46,326 bases of DNA from Gammaproteobacteria bacterium (GCA_026994225.1 JALWRI010000105.1:1-46326); one strand, 5' to 3'. Counted from the stretch's first letter, positions 9,811 through 18,963 are shown. Program-made: numbers and translations. The notes: generated by a model from the letters alone, not told the origin.

Positions 9811-11919
9811 GTGGTAGATATAGTACTCAGTGATCAAGCTAGCCCCTGGTTAGCTGATCACTGCCCCACTTACACTCTTCCAGCATTACCTATGATGAGT
9901 GTAGTAGATTATTTAGCACAAGCTGCCCAAAAATTTTCCCCTAATTATGTTATTACAGCCATTGAAAATATCAGTATTAAACGCTGGATTACCCAAGCCC
10001 CTGGGCAACAAGTCCGTCTGCAAAGCAAAGTAGAAATACAGACACAACAACCGTTACAATTACATGCTAAAGTGGATATTTGGGATGAAAAGAAAAATCT
10101 GTTTATTAATGCAGCAGTGGGTACGATTACCTTAGCAAACCATTACCCTCTTGCTGAAAATATTTTTTCTCCTTTAGCAGATAGCCAGAAAATAACCGAT
10201 AAGCTCTATGCCAATGGACAATTATTTCATGGCACGGCTTTTCAACTGATGCAAGATTTACAACAATCAAATAAGGGCGCAAGCTCTTCACTTAATGCGC
10301 AAATACAACAAGTTCCTGTTGGCATATTACATCCTGCCTTACTTGATGCTGCCACCCATGCTATTCCCCACGCAGAGCCAGAATATTGGTTTGGTAAAAA
10401 TGCCCAGGGTATGGTTGCTTATCCACATAAAATTAACTACTTAAAACTTTATGCTACTACCCCATTAAGTGGCGAAGTAACATGTCAAATACGGGCAATA
10501 GAATTAGAAAAACACCGTTATCCTGTTATTGATTTACAACTACTACAACAGGGTAAGCTATGGGCAAGTATGCGTTTAACAGAAATTTTATTACCCAAAG
10601 GCCCCCTCGGTGCAGCAGAACCTGCAAAACGCAAGGCTTTTTTACGAGATACCCAATATTTTAAGGATGTCACATTGAGCCAAACTACCACCGACAATAC
10701 ACAATTAACTAAATCCTATGTCAGTTTAAGTAATTGGCTACCAGGTACGCTAGAACATGTTTATCAAAGTAGCGATCAATTACCTTTAGCTCGTGAAATT
10801 GCACTAAAAGAACATGCTGCACATCACTATCAACTACATCCTAGTCAATTTACTTTGACGCTCTTAGAAAAAGATCAATACCAATTAAGCTCTGCCTGTT
10901 TACCTCTTAATAGCTTAACCGTAACAGTGCAAGATGATCCCCGTCATATTACCGTTAGCACCAAGAACAGTCATTTGAGTATGCAGCCTTTACGAGATTA
11001 TTGGCACCCTTACTTAAAACAACAAAAAGAATGGCTTGTAGAAACTCTTTACTTTGCTATTATGCGCCGTTTTGTTAATCAGGTTAAAATCGCCGATCCA
11101 GCAGGATTAGCCAATATCGCTGGTCAACCTGCCCTCTATTTAGGTAACCATCAAACTGGCATCGAATCCTTATTATTCTCAACGATTACCGGTGCATTAG
11201 CACAACAACCTATTATTACCATAGCCAAAGGAGAACATCGTGATAGCTGGTTAGGGCATCTTATCAAACTAAGTGAAGCATATCAGGGTGTTACTATGCC
11301 CAGAAATATTATCTTCTTTGATGCTGATGGACAGGTCGAAATGATAAAAACGCTGCAACGTTTACCCGATATTTTATATTCTGAAGGCCTATCTTTGATG
11401 ATACATGCCGAAGGCACACGGATGACTACTTGTCGTCAACCAGTAGAAATTATCAGTTCCGTCTTTCTTGATTTTGCTATTAAAGCAAAATTACCTGTTG
11501 TACCCGTACGTTTTTATGGGGCATTACCGGTTACAGGCAATGATACTCGCTTAGAATTTCCTTATCAGTACGGGAAACAAGATTATTGGATTGGTACCCC
11601 TATTATGCCTGATACACTGGAAAAACTCCCTTTGGCAGAACGTAAACAATATGTCTTACAAGCTATTAATCAACTGGGATCGGATCTTTCTTTAGAAACC
11701 CCTTATCCAGGAGACCCCCATTTTGCCCAACGTGTTCGTAGCATTCAAAAAGATTTTGGTTATCACGAAACACAAGCCGTTATTGCTGCCTGTTTAGCAG
11801 AAGACCCACAAGGACAAGCCTTTTTTAATAAAATAACTACACAAAATTATACAGATAGTGCAGATGATCAATGGCTAAAAAAACTGGTAACCTGGTTTTC
11901 CAGTACCTTTGCTCTATAG
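9811..11919 (+). CDS. Dehydratase-acyltransferase (DH-AGPAT) protein of the Pfa-type cluster
   Basis: 702 residues from GTG 9811. The N-terminal part (about 10-260) is a PKS-type double hot-dog dehydratase with His17 in ADHCP and Asp179 in HPALLDA. Residues 300-400 look like a worn-down phosphopantetheinyl transferase (K333-E334-H335), which is tentative. The C-terminal part (about 400-640) is a PlsC-like acyltransferase with NHQTGIE (His447, Glu452, an H-x4-E variant of H-x4-D) and EGTR at 534-537. In myxobacterial Pfa3 an AGPAT domain is fused to the end of the KS-CLF-AT-DH protein and is thought to move the product directly onto a glycerolipid; a similar offloading role is inferred here. 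The start is doubtful: GGAG overlaps the GTG, and the frame is open upstream to a TAG at 9763, so fusion to the preceding gene by slippage or a base error is possible. Confidence 0.78.
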   Translation: MVDIVLSDQASPWLADHCPTYTLPALPMMSVVDYLAQAAQKFSPNYVITAIENISIKRWITQAPGQQVRLQSKVEIQTQQPLQLHAKVDIWDEKKNLFINAAVGTITLANHYPLAENIFSPLADSQKITDKLYANGQLFHGTAFQLMQDLQQSNKGASSSLNAQIQQVPVGILHPALLDAATHAIPHAEPEYWFGKNAQGMVAYPHKINYLKLYATTPLSGEVTCQIRAIELEKHRYPVIDLQLLQQGKLWASMRLTEILLPKGPLGAAEPAKRKAFLRDTQYFKDVTLSQTTTDNTQLTKSYVSLSNWLPGTLEHVYQSSDQLPLAREIALKEHAAHHYQLHPSQFTLTLLEKDQYQLSSACLPLNSLTVTVQDDPRHITVSTKNSHLSMQPLRDYWHPYLKQQKEWLVETLYFAIMRRFVNQVKIADPAGLANIAGQPALYLGNHQTGIESLLFSTITGALAQQPIITIAKGEHRDSWLGHLIKLSEAYQGVTMPRNIIFFDADGQVEMIKTLQRLPDILYSEGLSLMIHAEGTRMTTCRQPVEIISSVFLDFAIKAKLPVVPVRFYGALPVTGNDTRLEFPYQYGKQDYWIGTPIMPDTLEKLPLAERKQYVLQAINQLGSDLSLETPYPGDPHFAQRVRSIQKDFGYHETQAVIAACLAEDPQGQAFFNKITTQNYTDSADDQWLKKLVTWFSSTFAL

Positions 11920-11928
11920 GAACATACC

Positions 11929-13779
11929 ATGACATATAAAACACTCCCCGATCTACTCCGACAAACGGCTGAAAAATACCCTGATGATAGTGCATTTTGC
12001 TTTCGTCCAGAAAAAAATAAGCCCTATCAGGCAATTACCTGGCAAAATCTCTACCATGATGCATTAAAACTTGCTAGTGCTTTAGTGAAACAACTACAAG
12101 TACAAGCGCATGATCGGATTGTTATCCTAGCAGATAATCGTTATGAGTGGATACTCTCTGATTTTGCTATTTTGATGACTGGGGCAGTGGATGTCCCCCG
12201 TGCAGTCGATGTCAATAACAGTGAAATAGATTATATTATTAACCATTCCGAAGCCACGCTGGTAATAGTAGAAAATACTAAAATGTTGCAGCGTATACAA
12301 GCTCTGAGCGAGCAACTACCCCGTGTCCGTGCCTATATTGTAATGGAAGCAGAGCTGCCATTCACAAAAGACCATGTTTATAGCCTACACGCCTTGTTAG
12401 CACAAGGAGAAGATAATGATCCACTCATTTTTGAGCGTATCGCTGCCATTCAAGAACAGGATTTATTTACTATTATTTATACCTCTGGTACTACTGGTAC
12501 GCCTAAAGGGGTTATGTTAAGTCATGCTAATATGCTCTATCTGGTTACCACACTACCTCCCTTTATTCACCTACACCATACCGATAAAGCTATCTCTTTA
12601 CTTCCTATTTGGCATGTTTTTGAACGGGTTATTGAGTACATCTTTGTATCAGCAGGGGCAACAACCTATTACAGTAGTATCCGTACCTTAGCAAAAGATA
12701 TGCAGAGCGTACAACCTACTTTAATGGGTTCAGCACCTCGTTTATGGGAATCTATCTACGAGAAAATTATCACTAAAGTAAATAAAAGCAATCCCTTACA
12801 ACAACAATTATTTTTTCTTGCCATGTATTCCCGCAGTAAAGTACAACAGGCAAAACGATTCTTTTCTCATACTATATGTTATATTCATCCTCCTGGCACT
12901 GCCAAAAAAATTATGCAGAGTGTCTATCATACGCTTAACTGGTTGTTATGGATTATCCCAGCTACCAGTTTATCCTTTATTCCAGCTAAATTACGTCAAG
13001 TAACTGGCGGGAAATTACGTGCTACTATTTCTGCCGGTGGCGCACTGCCTTTGCATATTGATGAGTTTTTCAATAATATCGGTATTCCTTTATTAGAAGG
13101 CTATGGCATGACCGAATGTTCACCCGTCATTTCCCTACGTGATCCGCAACATTTAGTGCTAGGTACGGTCGGCTCTGCCATTCCAGGATCGCAGGTAGAA
13201 ATCAGAGATTTAAATCATCCACATAAGACCGTAGCACAGGGGGAAAATGGTATAGTATTTGTGAAAGGACCACAAGTTATGCAAGGCTATTATCACAATG
13301 AAACTGCTACGCAAAAAACCATCATTGATGGCTGGCTGGATACTGGTGATATAGCACGTCTCAATGCAGATGGAACTATTACTATTACAGGACGTAGCAA
13401 AGAAACCATTGTACTTTTATCAGGCGAAAATATTGAACCTGTCCCGATAGAAAATAAATTACTCGAATCAGACTATATTGATCAAGTTATGGTAACAGGA
13501 CAGGACAAAAAATCGTTAACCGCTTTAATTGTAGTGAACCAGGAAAAAATACCTCAAGGCTTGGACAAAAGCTCACAAGATGCACTAAGAGCCTTAATTA
13601 AAAAAGAGATACAACATTTAATTAATACTAAAAATGGTTTCAAAGCATTTGAAAAAATCACCCAGTTTTATTTATTAGATACCCCTTTTGAAGCAGGTGA
13701 AGAATTAACTAAACTATTCAAATTAAAGCGGCATGTGATTACAGAAAAATATCGTGATCAAATTGATAGTATGTACTAA
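11929..13779 (+). CDS. Long-chain acyl-CoA synthetase (AMP-forming), FadD-like
   Basis: 616 residues, an ANL-superfamily enzyme that activates a fatty acid with ATP to acyl-AMP and then to acyl-CoA. Seen are the phosphate-binding motif TSGTTGTPKG (185-194), GYGMTECSP (about 390), the TGDIARL aspartate (about 471), GRSKE with a following GENIEP, and a C-terminal FKLKR segment that could supply the catalytic lysine. It lies nine bases after the DH-AGPAT gene, with AGGA (11918-11921) as ribosome binding site, so it is almost certainly in the same operon. It probably supplies a starter acyl-CoA or re-activates released product; which cannot be told. Its stop codon overlaps that of the converging HEAT-like gene. 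Confidence 0.88.
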   Translation: MTYKTLPDLLRQTAEKYPDDSAFCFRPEKNKPYQAITWQNLYHDALKLASALVKQLQVQAHDRIVILADNRYEWILSDFAILMTGAVDVPRAVDVNNSEIDYIINHSEATLVIVENTKMLQRIQALSEQLPRVRAYIVMEAELPFTKDHVYSLHALLAQGEDNDPLIFERIAAIQEQDLFTIIYTSGTTGTPKGVMLSHANMLYLVTTLPPFIHLHHTDKAISLLPIWHVFERVIEYIFVSAGATTYYSSIRTLAKDMQSVQPTLMGSAPRLWESIYEKIITKVNKSNPLQQQLFFLAMYSRSKVQQAKRFFSHTICYIHPPGTAKKIMQSVYHTLNWLLWIIPATSLSFIPAKLRQVTGGKLRATISAGGALPLHIDEFFNNIGIPLLEGYGMTECSPVISLRDPQHLVLGTVGSAIPGSQVEIRDLNHPHKTVAQGENGIVFVKGPQVMQGYYHNETATQKTIIDGWLDTGDIARLNADGTITITGRSKETIVLLSGENIEPVPIENKLLESDYIDQVMVTGQDKKSLTALIVVNQEKIPQGLDKSSQDALRALIKKEIQHLINTKNGFKAFEKITQFYLLDTPFEAGEELTKLFKLKRHVITEKYRDQIDSMY

Positions 13780-14888
13780 TGGGCAACATTCCCCATCTGC
13801 TGTTGTCGAAATCTTTCAACATCAGCAAATTCATCCTCACTCAAACTAAAACGACTCAGCGCATTGGCCGACATGGAACGTACTTCCCATAATTCATTAT
13901 TATCCGACATTTTTTCTAATAAACTATTTTTTAATCTTTCCCCCACTACGCTGCTTTGTTCCAATGCCATCGCAGCACTGATTTTATCATCGGCTACATC
14001 ACTGTATAAAGATTGAATAACCGGCTCTAATTGTTGTTCAGTTTTTGCCCATTGTGGTATTTTTAATAAACTTGCAGAACGCACCGCATCATCTCTATTG
14101 TCTGTTAAGAGTGAGAGTATATTTACTATTTGTATGTTCTCTTGCTCAGGTAAATTAACTTTAGGAAGCGCATGTAACGCTGATAACAGTATCTTTGGAT
14201 CATCTTGACTTTCTAATAAAATACTACTTGCCAGATTTAAGTTATCTATATTCGATATACCCAAATCACCGAGTAAATTCAAACCCATAATCTGATTTTC
14301 CCTATCATTAGTAGCTACTAATTGTTTCGCAAATTGTTCTACTTCAGGAGTAGGTACATCAGATAAAACTTGTATTAATTGCGCTTTAATGAGTGCATTC
14401 CGGGAATGCCTTTTTACTGCCGAAATTAAATATTCCAAGGCTTGGGTATCTTGTTTTACAGTATTTAGTAATTTTTGTTGTACCACCCCTATCATTTGAT
14501 AATTTTCACGGGGGGTACGTCCTGCATCCGCTAATTCAACTAAAGCATCTACATATACTGTTACCTGGTTTTTTCCCTCCAGAGGGGATAATTCTGTAAA
14601 ATCACCTTCTTGTGCTACCCCCTCATCACTGTTAGCAACTATTTCCTTATCATCAGCTACTGCTGGTAAGGAAGTATTACCTTGATTAATGGTTTGTGCA
14701 ACCTTAAACGTATTATTAAGGCATTTATCTTGTCTTGCTTTGGATACAGTCCTTATTGATGATGCGCTATCCGCTAAAGGAAGAGGGCTTGCCTCTTCCT
14801 TTAACCAGCCTACCCCTGCGCTAACACTGATACCGAGTAAAAAACTCGTTATCAGCCCCCATTTGGAATATAGTAAATCATACCTCAT
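13776..14888 (-). CDS. Membrane-anchored HEAT-like repeat protein
   Basis: 370 residues. There is one N-terminal hydrophobic segment (about residues 11-28) preceded by Lys and Arg and not followed by a clear cleavage site, so it is probably an inner-membrane anchor with the rest in the periplasm. After a polar stretch (about 35-110), the remainder is built of helical units of about 30-40 residues with alternating leucine/alanine patterns typical of HEAT-like scaffolds. No catalytic motif was recognised. Its ATG directly follows the TAA of the upstream SH3b-GH19 gene (TAAATG), implying translational coupling and a shared job at the cell wall. Its stop overlaps the stop of the acyl-CoA synthetase on the other strand. 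Function unknown. Confidence 0.72.
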   Translation of the reverse strand: MRYDLLYSKWGLITSFLLGISVSAGVGWLKEEASPLPLADSASSIRTVSKARQDKCLNNTFKVAQTINQGNTSLPAVADDKEIVANSDEGVAQEGDFTELSPLEGKNQVTVYVDALVELADAGRTPRENYQMIGVVQQKLLNTVKQDTQALEYLISAVKRHSRNALIKAQLIQVLSDVPTPEVEQFAKQLVATNDRENQIMGLNLLGDLGISNIDNLNLASSILLESQDDPKILLSALHALPKVNLPEQENIQIVNILSLLTDNRDDAVRSASLLKIPQWAKTEQQLEPVIQSLYSDVADDKISAAMALEQSSVVGERLKNSLLEKMSDNNELWEVRSMSANALSRFSLSEDEFADVERFRQQQMGNVAH

Positions 14889-16211
14889 TTATTTCACAGA
14901 ATTGGTTAAAATAGTTTGGAACTTTTTGGCATATCCTTTAATTAACGATGCCTTATCCAAGCCATTAATTACTCTACGTGCATTATAATAATCAGTTTTA
15001 CCCTGCTTAATATAGCGTCCTAAGGTTCTACCCGTAAAGATACCATAAAACATACCATAAGACATTACGTTATAAGCAATATCAGGATCTAAAGCTAAAC
15101 CAGGATACGATACCAAATCTACACCTAAAATATCACCCATATTTTGATAATTATATTTATGTGTTAGTTGTACGTATCCTCGCCCTTTATAAGTACAACC
15201 GCCATCATAACGTTTACACGTTGTATTACTATATTCTGTGATAGGCGTATAGGTATTTGCCACTTCATGTTTTGTCGTCGCTAACATATAAGCAATTTGG
15301 CGTGCCCAAACAGTGAAATTATTGATAGCAGGATATTCATCTAGTTCAATATTTTCCAATAAAAAGTTGAGACCATTAACCTGACTTTGTTTTAACGACC
15401 CGAATTGACTACGGATATTACTAAAAAAGAGATCCCTATCAATACGATAGGCTTTCGTATCTTGTACTGCTAATTCAATACTATCTGATGCAGTATTAGA
15501 AATTCGCCCATCGGCATTTTTTACCCGAAAATACACCGTTTTTTCACCATTCTCTTCTGAGAGGGTGAATGCTATCATGTCATCACTATAGGGTTTCCAT
15601 TCTGCTCCTGAAAAATAACTATTTTCACTGATTTGATAATAGCTGGCCATCTCTGACAATGCGGCAAATACGGTTACATAACGGCTATCACTGCTGGCAG
15701 CATTATTATTAATAGTAAAGCTGTCTACTTCAATATCTGCTATATTATTTCCATCTAAATAATAGCCATGTACCCAACGTGCTTCACTTTTATACCATAC
15801 TTTACGCCATGCACCAGACTCCCCTATTATTGCCCACTCTGAGCCTTTTGGCATCGTCCCTGCTTTCGTATAATTGGTACTCGCTCCAGTACGAACATTT
15901 AAGCTATTGGTATTGACCACACTACCACAATTTATAGTCATTGATTTAGTATAATATTTTGCATAAATCCAACGTGCTTGCTCTGCAAACCATATTTTCT
16001 TCCAATTTCCCTGTTCTGCCACAGTCACATACTTTTCTCCTTTATTAATTCTACCTACTTTACTATAAGACGTGCTGGCACCTGTTCTGACATTTAAACT
16101 CGATGCAAGGACCTCAATCCCCTCACATTCTTGTGCTTGCACGGGTAATCCTACAATACATAAAAGCACCCCTATTATGCTCCAATATAAGACATTATGT
16201 TGTTTATTCAC
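14889..16211 (-). CDS. Secreted SH3b-SH3b-GH19 family cell-wall hydrolase (chitinase/endolysin-like)
   Basis: 440 residues with a clear signal peptide (cleavage likely after PVQAQ, near residue 27). Two bacterial SH3 domains follow (about 30-85 and 95-150), each with SLNVRTGAST. After a bridging domain comes a GH19-type lysozyme/chitinase fold (about 260-440) with His315-Glu316 in TTKHEV as the likely catalytic acid and the family motif KGRGYVQLTH. GH19 proteins of this sort with SH3b domains usually cut peptidoglycan, although chitin is possible. The start is GTG at 16211 with GAGGA six bases upstream. It is first in a two-gene unit with the HEAT-like protein. It diverges from the patatin gene across a 119-base spacer holding a palindrome. 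No phage genes are nearby, so a stand-alone cellular enzyme is more likely than a prophage endolysin. Confidence 0.82.
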   Translation of the reverse strand: MNKQHNVLYWSIIGVLLCIVGLPVQAQECEGIEVLASSLNVRTGASTSYSKVGRINKGEKYVTVAEQGNWKKIWFAEQARWIYAKYYTKSMTINCGSVVNTNSLNVRTGASTNYTKAGTMPKGSEWAIIGESGAWRKVWYKSEARWVHGYYLDGNNIADIEVDSFTINNNAASSDSRYVTVFAALSEMASYYQISENSYFSGAEWKPYSDDMIAFTLSEENGEKTVYFRVKNADGRISNTASDSIELAVQDTKAYRIDRDLFFSNIRSQFGSLKQSQVNGLNFLLENIELDEYPAINNFTVWARQIAYMLATTKHEVANTYTPITEYSNTTCKRYDGGCTYKGRGYVQLTHKYNYQNMGDILGVDLVSYPGLALDPDIAYNVMSYGMFYGIFTGRTLGRYIKQGKTDYYNARRVINGLDKASLIKGYAKKFQTILTNSVK

Positions 16212-16232
16212 GATACTTCCTCACTATTTTAT

Positions 16233-16248
16233 TACTATGACCATAGTA
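16233..16248. promoter_or_regulatory. Palindrome in the divergent spacer (possible operator)
   Basis: TACTATG (16233-16239) and CATAGTA (16242-16248) form a 7+7 inverted repeat around AC, between the divergently transcribed GH19 and patatin genes. The symmetry is seen; regulator binding is inferred. Confidence 0.3.
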
Positions 16249-16330
16249 TATGAGTCCCTATCTCATTCTACTATTCACATAATTACTAAATAACCCTACG
16301 GGAAATACCTTATTACTCTGAGGTAAAGGG

Positions 16331-18592
16331 ATGGCTATCTTGTTATTTTCTATTGGTTATGCTATTTTTTCCGCTTATAATAATAAAAACACCTGTCATA
16401 ACTTAAAGACAATACCCCTCATGCATGTCAATAAAAATTCACTCTTTGGTCAATATTTATTACGTCAAGGCGTTATTAATAATGAGCAATTACAAAATGC
16501 CCTAAAAATGCAATCGGGTAGTAGTATTTCATTAGGGGAGTTATGTAAAACCAAAGGTTTGTTGACAGAAGAAGAAGTCAAACAAATATTATTATCACAA
16601 TGGAAAAGTAATCAACCTTTTGGCGAAATTGCTACCTCCTTAGAATTGCTGACACCTCAAAAACTAGATGAATTACTGGGTTTACAACGCCTTTTTCATC
16701 AACCATTAGGTGAAATCCTAGTTGAATACCAATATGTAACGCAAACGGAATTAGATTATCATTTAGAACATTTTGAAATAGAAAATAAAGCCTCTAAAGA
16801 CATTCTTGCTGCATTAAAAAATGTTGATTTATTTTCTGCCTTAACGGTTAAAGAACTTGCTAATATTAGCCTGTCACTCAAAATATTTAGTTTTCGAAAT
16901 GGTGATGTAATTTATCAAGAAGGCGATGCGAGTGATTATTTATACCTCATTGAATCAGGGCAGGTGCGTATCAGTATGCATTCACGAGAGGATAACCTCA
17001 ATGTCAGTACCCTCGGACATGGTAGTAACTTTGGTTTATATAGTGTACTCAATCATAAACCACGTATAGAAAAAGCAGAAGCTATCGATGATGTCAATTT
17101 ATGGGGGCTAAATTGGAGTGATCTACACGGATTATTAGTAGAACACCCTAGTTTATCGGTACGGGCATTAAAAATACTGAGTGAAAATATTGAAGATATT
17201 ATTTTTTCTTTTCGTGATGAGCAAGCATTACAAGATTTGCATTTAACTTCTTTAATTATTGATGATAGTTGTGTAGGTTTTGAAACCTATGGACTCAACC
17301 TGGTTGAATCCGTTGCTAAAAATGTTAAAGGTAATACCTTGTTACTATCTTGTATTGATGTAACCCAAACGAGCTATAATATCAAGGCACTGAAACCAGA
17401 GCTAATCTCACAGACACTTCATTTATATTCTTTATATTTACCGGATGCTATTTCTGGCTCTGAAATAAAGAATATTATCCGCATATTGCAAAAACGCCCC
17501 CTTTCATTCCGTTGTATTATTATACTCATATCCAGTAGCAGTAAAAATCTTATTCAAGATATTCTCAATATTAGTAAAAAATCTATTATGATTTGTCATA
17601 AACAAATATTGCAAGTTGATCCCAACACAACGGATAAAGTACGCATCTATTTGGCCCAAGAACCAAACCAACCTGTTAATGAGGCACTTTATCGCAAACA
17701 TTTATTATTAAATCCTACTTTCCCTGTGCCTTCATTATTTTATCCCGAAGAAAAAAACAAATATCTTACCTATATGACTCGCTGGCTATGTGGACACACT
17801 ATCGGGCTGGCTTTTGGTGGCGGTGGCGCAAGAACGATGGTGAATGTAGGAGTAGTAGAAGTTTTAGAAGAAGCCGGTATCCCTATTGATATGGTTTCTG
17901 GCAGTAGTGGAGGTGCTTTATTTGGCTCATTATGTGCCATAGGCTATGATGCCCATAATATTCGTAAAACAATTTCAGAGGCGATTGGCTATGGTAAAGA
18001 TAGCCCCGCTAATGATTACACTTTAACACTTAAAACGATTATTAAAGGTAAAAAATATCGCCGTATATTAAAACAAGCATTTGGACAACGTCAAGTCTAT
18101 GATGTACAAATTCCCTTATACGCTATTTCTACCGATATAAATACTGGACAAGAGGTGATCATTAATGACTGTTATCTATGGGAAGCTATTTATGTATCCT
18201 CTGCTATTCCCGGTTATTCTCCTTTGATTGAAATTAATAAACAATTATTAGGGGATGGCGGGCTTGTCAATAACGTGCCTTCGACCGTATTAAAAACTTA
18301 CGGTGCAGACTTGGTTATGAGTGTCAACAGTAGCTTAAATTTACAAACCACGCCATTACAATCTAACAGTCTACCTTCTTTATTTGGACGCTGTATTGAT
18401 ATTTTAGTCCAACATTCTGTCAGTTTACGTTCACATTATACGGATATAGAAATTCGTCCTAAAATGCGCCCCTACAGTATTTTTGATTTTAAAAAAGGGA
18501 TGGAAATGTTTGATTTAGGACGTGCTGCAGCGGAACAAGAATTACCTAAAATTCAAGAATATATAAAAAAACTACAAGCAAATTTACAATAA
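16331..18592 (+). CDS. Patatin-like phospholipase with N-terminal MshEN-like and cyclic-nucleotide-binding-like domains
   Basis: 753 residues. Residues about 38-150 hold repeated GspE/MshE N-terminal-like units (LLRQGVINNEQLQNAL, then GELCKTKGLLTEEEV, then GEILVEYQYVTQTEL). Residues about 165-290 form a cNMP-binding beta-barrel (YQEGDASDYLYLIESGQV); its phosphate cassette reads FGLYSVLNHKPR, keeping the PR but lacking the Glu of FGE, so cAMP binding is doubtful. Residues about 490-690 are a patatin lipase with oxyanion GGGGAR (496-501), nucleophile Ser526 in GSSGG and Asp642 in DGG, a complete dyad. The architecture parallels NTE/RssA-type lysophospholipases. The likely reaction is hydrolysis of phospholipid or lysophospholipid acyl esters. 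The start at 16331 is backed by GAGG upstream. The hydrophobic first 16 residues may attach it to the membrane. Confidence 0.85.
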   Translation: MAILLFSIGYAIFSAYNNKNTCHNLKTIPLMHVNKNSLFGQYLLRQGVINNEQLQNALKMQSGSSISLGELCKTKGLLTEEEVKQILLSQWKSNQPFGEIATSLELLTPQKLDELLGLQRLFHQPLGEILVEYQYVTQTELDYHLEHFEIENKASKDILAALKNVDLFSALTVKELANISLSLKIFSFRNGDVIYQEGDASDYLYLIESGQVRISMHSREDNLNVSTLGHGSNFGLYSVLNHKPRIEKAEAIDDVNLWGLNWSDLHGLLVEHPSLSVRALKILSENIEDIIFSFRDEQALQDLHLTSLIIDDSCVGFETYGLNLVESVAKNVKGNTLLLSCIDVTQTSYNIKALKPELISQTLHLYSLYLPDAISGSEIKNIIRILQKRPLSFRCIIILISSSSKNLIQDILNISKKSIMICHKQILQVDPNTTDKVRIYLAQEPNQPVNEALYRKHLLLNPTFPVPSLFYPEEKNKYLTYMTRWLCGHTIGLAFGGGGARTMVNVGVVEVLEEAGIPIDMVSGSSGGALFGSLCAIGYDAHNIRKTISEAIGYGKDSPANDYTLTLKTIIKGKKYRRILKQAFGQRQVYDVQIPLYAISTDINTGQEVIINDCYLWEAIYVSSAIPGYSPLIEINKQLLGDGGLVNNVPSTVLKTYGADLVMSVNSSLNLQTTPLQSNSLPSLFGRCIDILVQHSVSLRSHYTDIEIRPKMRPYSIFDFKKGMEMFDLGRAAAEQELPKIQEYIKKLQANLQ

Positions 18593-18597
18593 TGCCC

Positions 18598-18963
18598 TCA
18601 TAATCCAATAAATTCTAATGCATTCGCATCAGGATCACGACAAAATAAGGCTTTTCGTCCTGAACGACTTAGCATATATATGATGTTATGACTATCTAAT
18701 TGCTGCTGTAATTGTGCAAAATTATCAACACTAAAAGCAATATGCCGATCCTGCCCTCCATGAGCAGGTCTGCCTGCCTGTTGATACGGATTAGGTAACT
18801 CTAATAAATGCAATTGCTGTCCCATACAATCTAGCCATGCCCCTGGATAAGCTAAATCGGGTCTGTCTACAATCTGGGAAAAACCTAACACCCGACAATA
18901 AAAATCTAATGCTCGCTGCGTATCGGCAACAATTAAGCTAACATGATGTAAACCTGTAATCAT
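18598..18963 (-). CDS. VOC-superfamily (glyoxalase/dioxygenase-like) protein
   Basis: 121 residues, one vicinal-oxygen-chelate unit pair (beta-alpha-beta-beta-beta twice). The usual metal-ligand positions are filled: His6/His7 in LHHVSL, Glu55 or His52, His74 in DRHIAF and Glu117 in ALEFIGL. Members include glyoxalase I, fosfomycin-resistance proteins and dioxygenases, and the substrate cannot be read from sequence. It is a single gene, convergent with the patatin gene (5 bases apart) and divergent from dapC. Confidence 0.75.
   Translation of the reverse strand: MITGLHHVSLIVADTQRALDFYCRVLGFSQIVDRPDLAYPGAWLDCMGQQLHLLELPNPYQQAGRPAHGGQDRHIAFSVDNFAQLQQQLDSHNIIYMLSRSGRKALFCRDPDANALEFIGL

Noticed and set aside
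14889-16211. Prophage endolysin
   Set aside because: It has a Sec signal peptide, and no holin, tail or integrase genes surround it.
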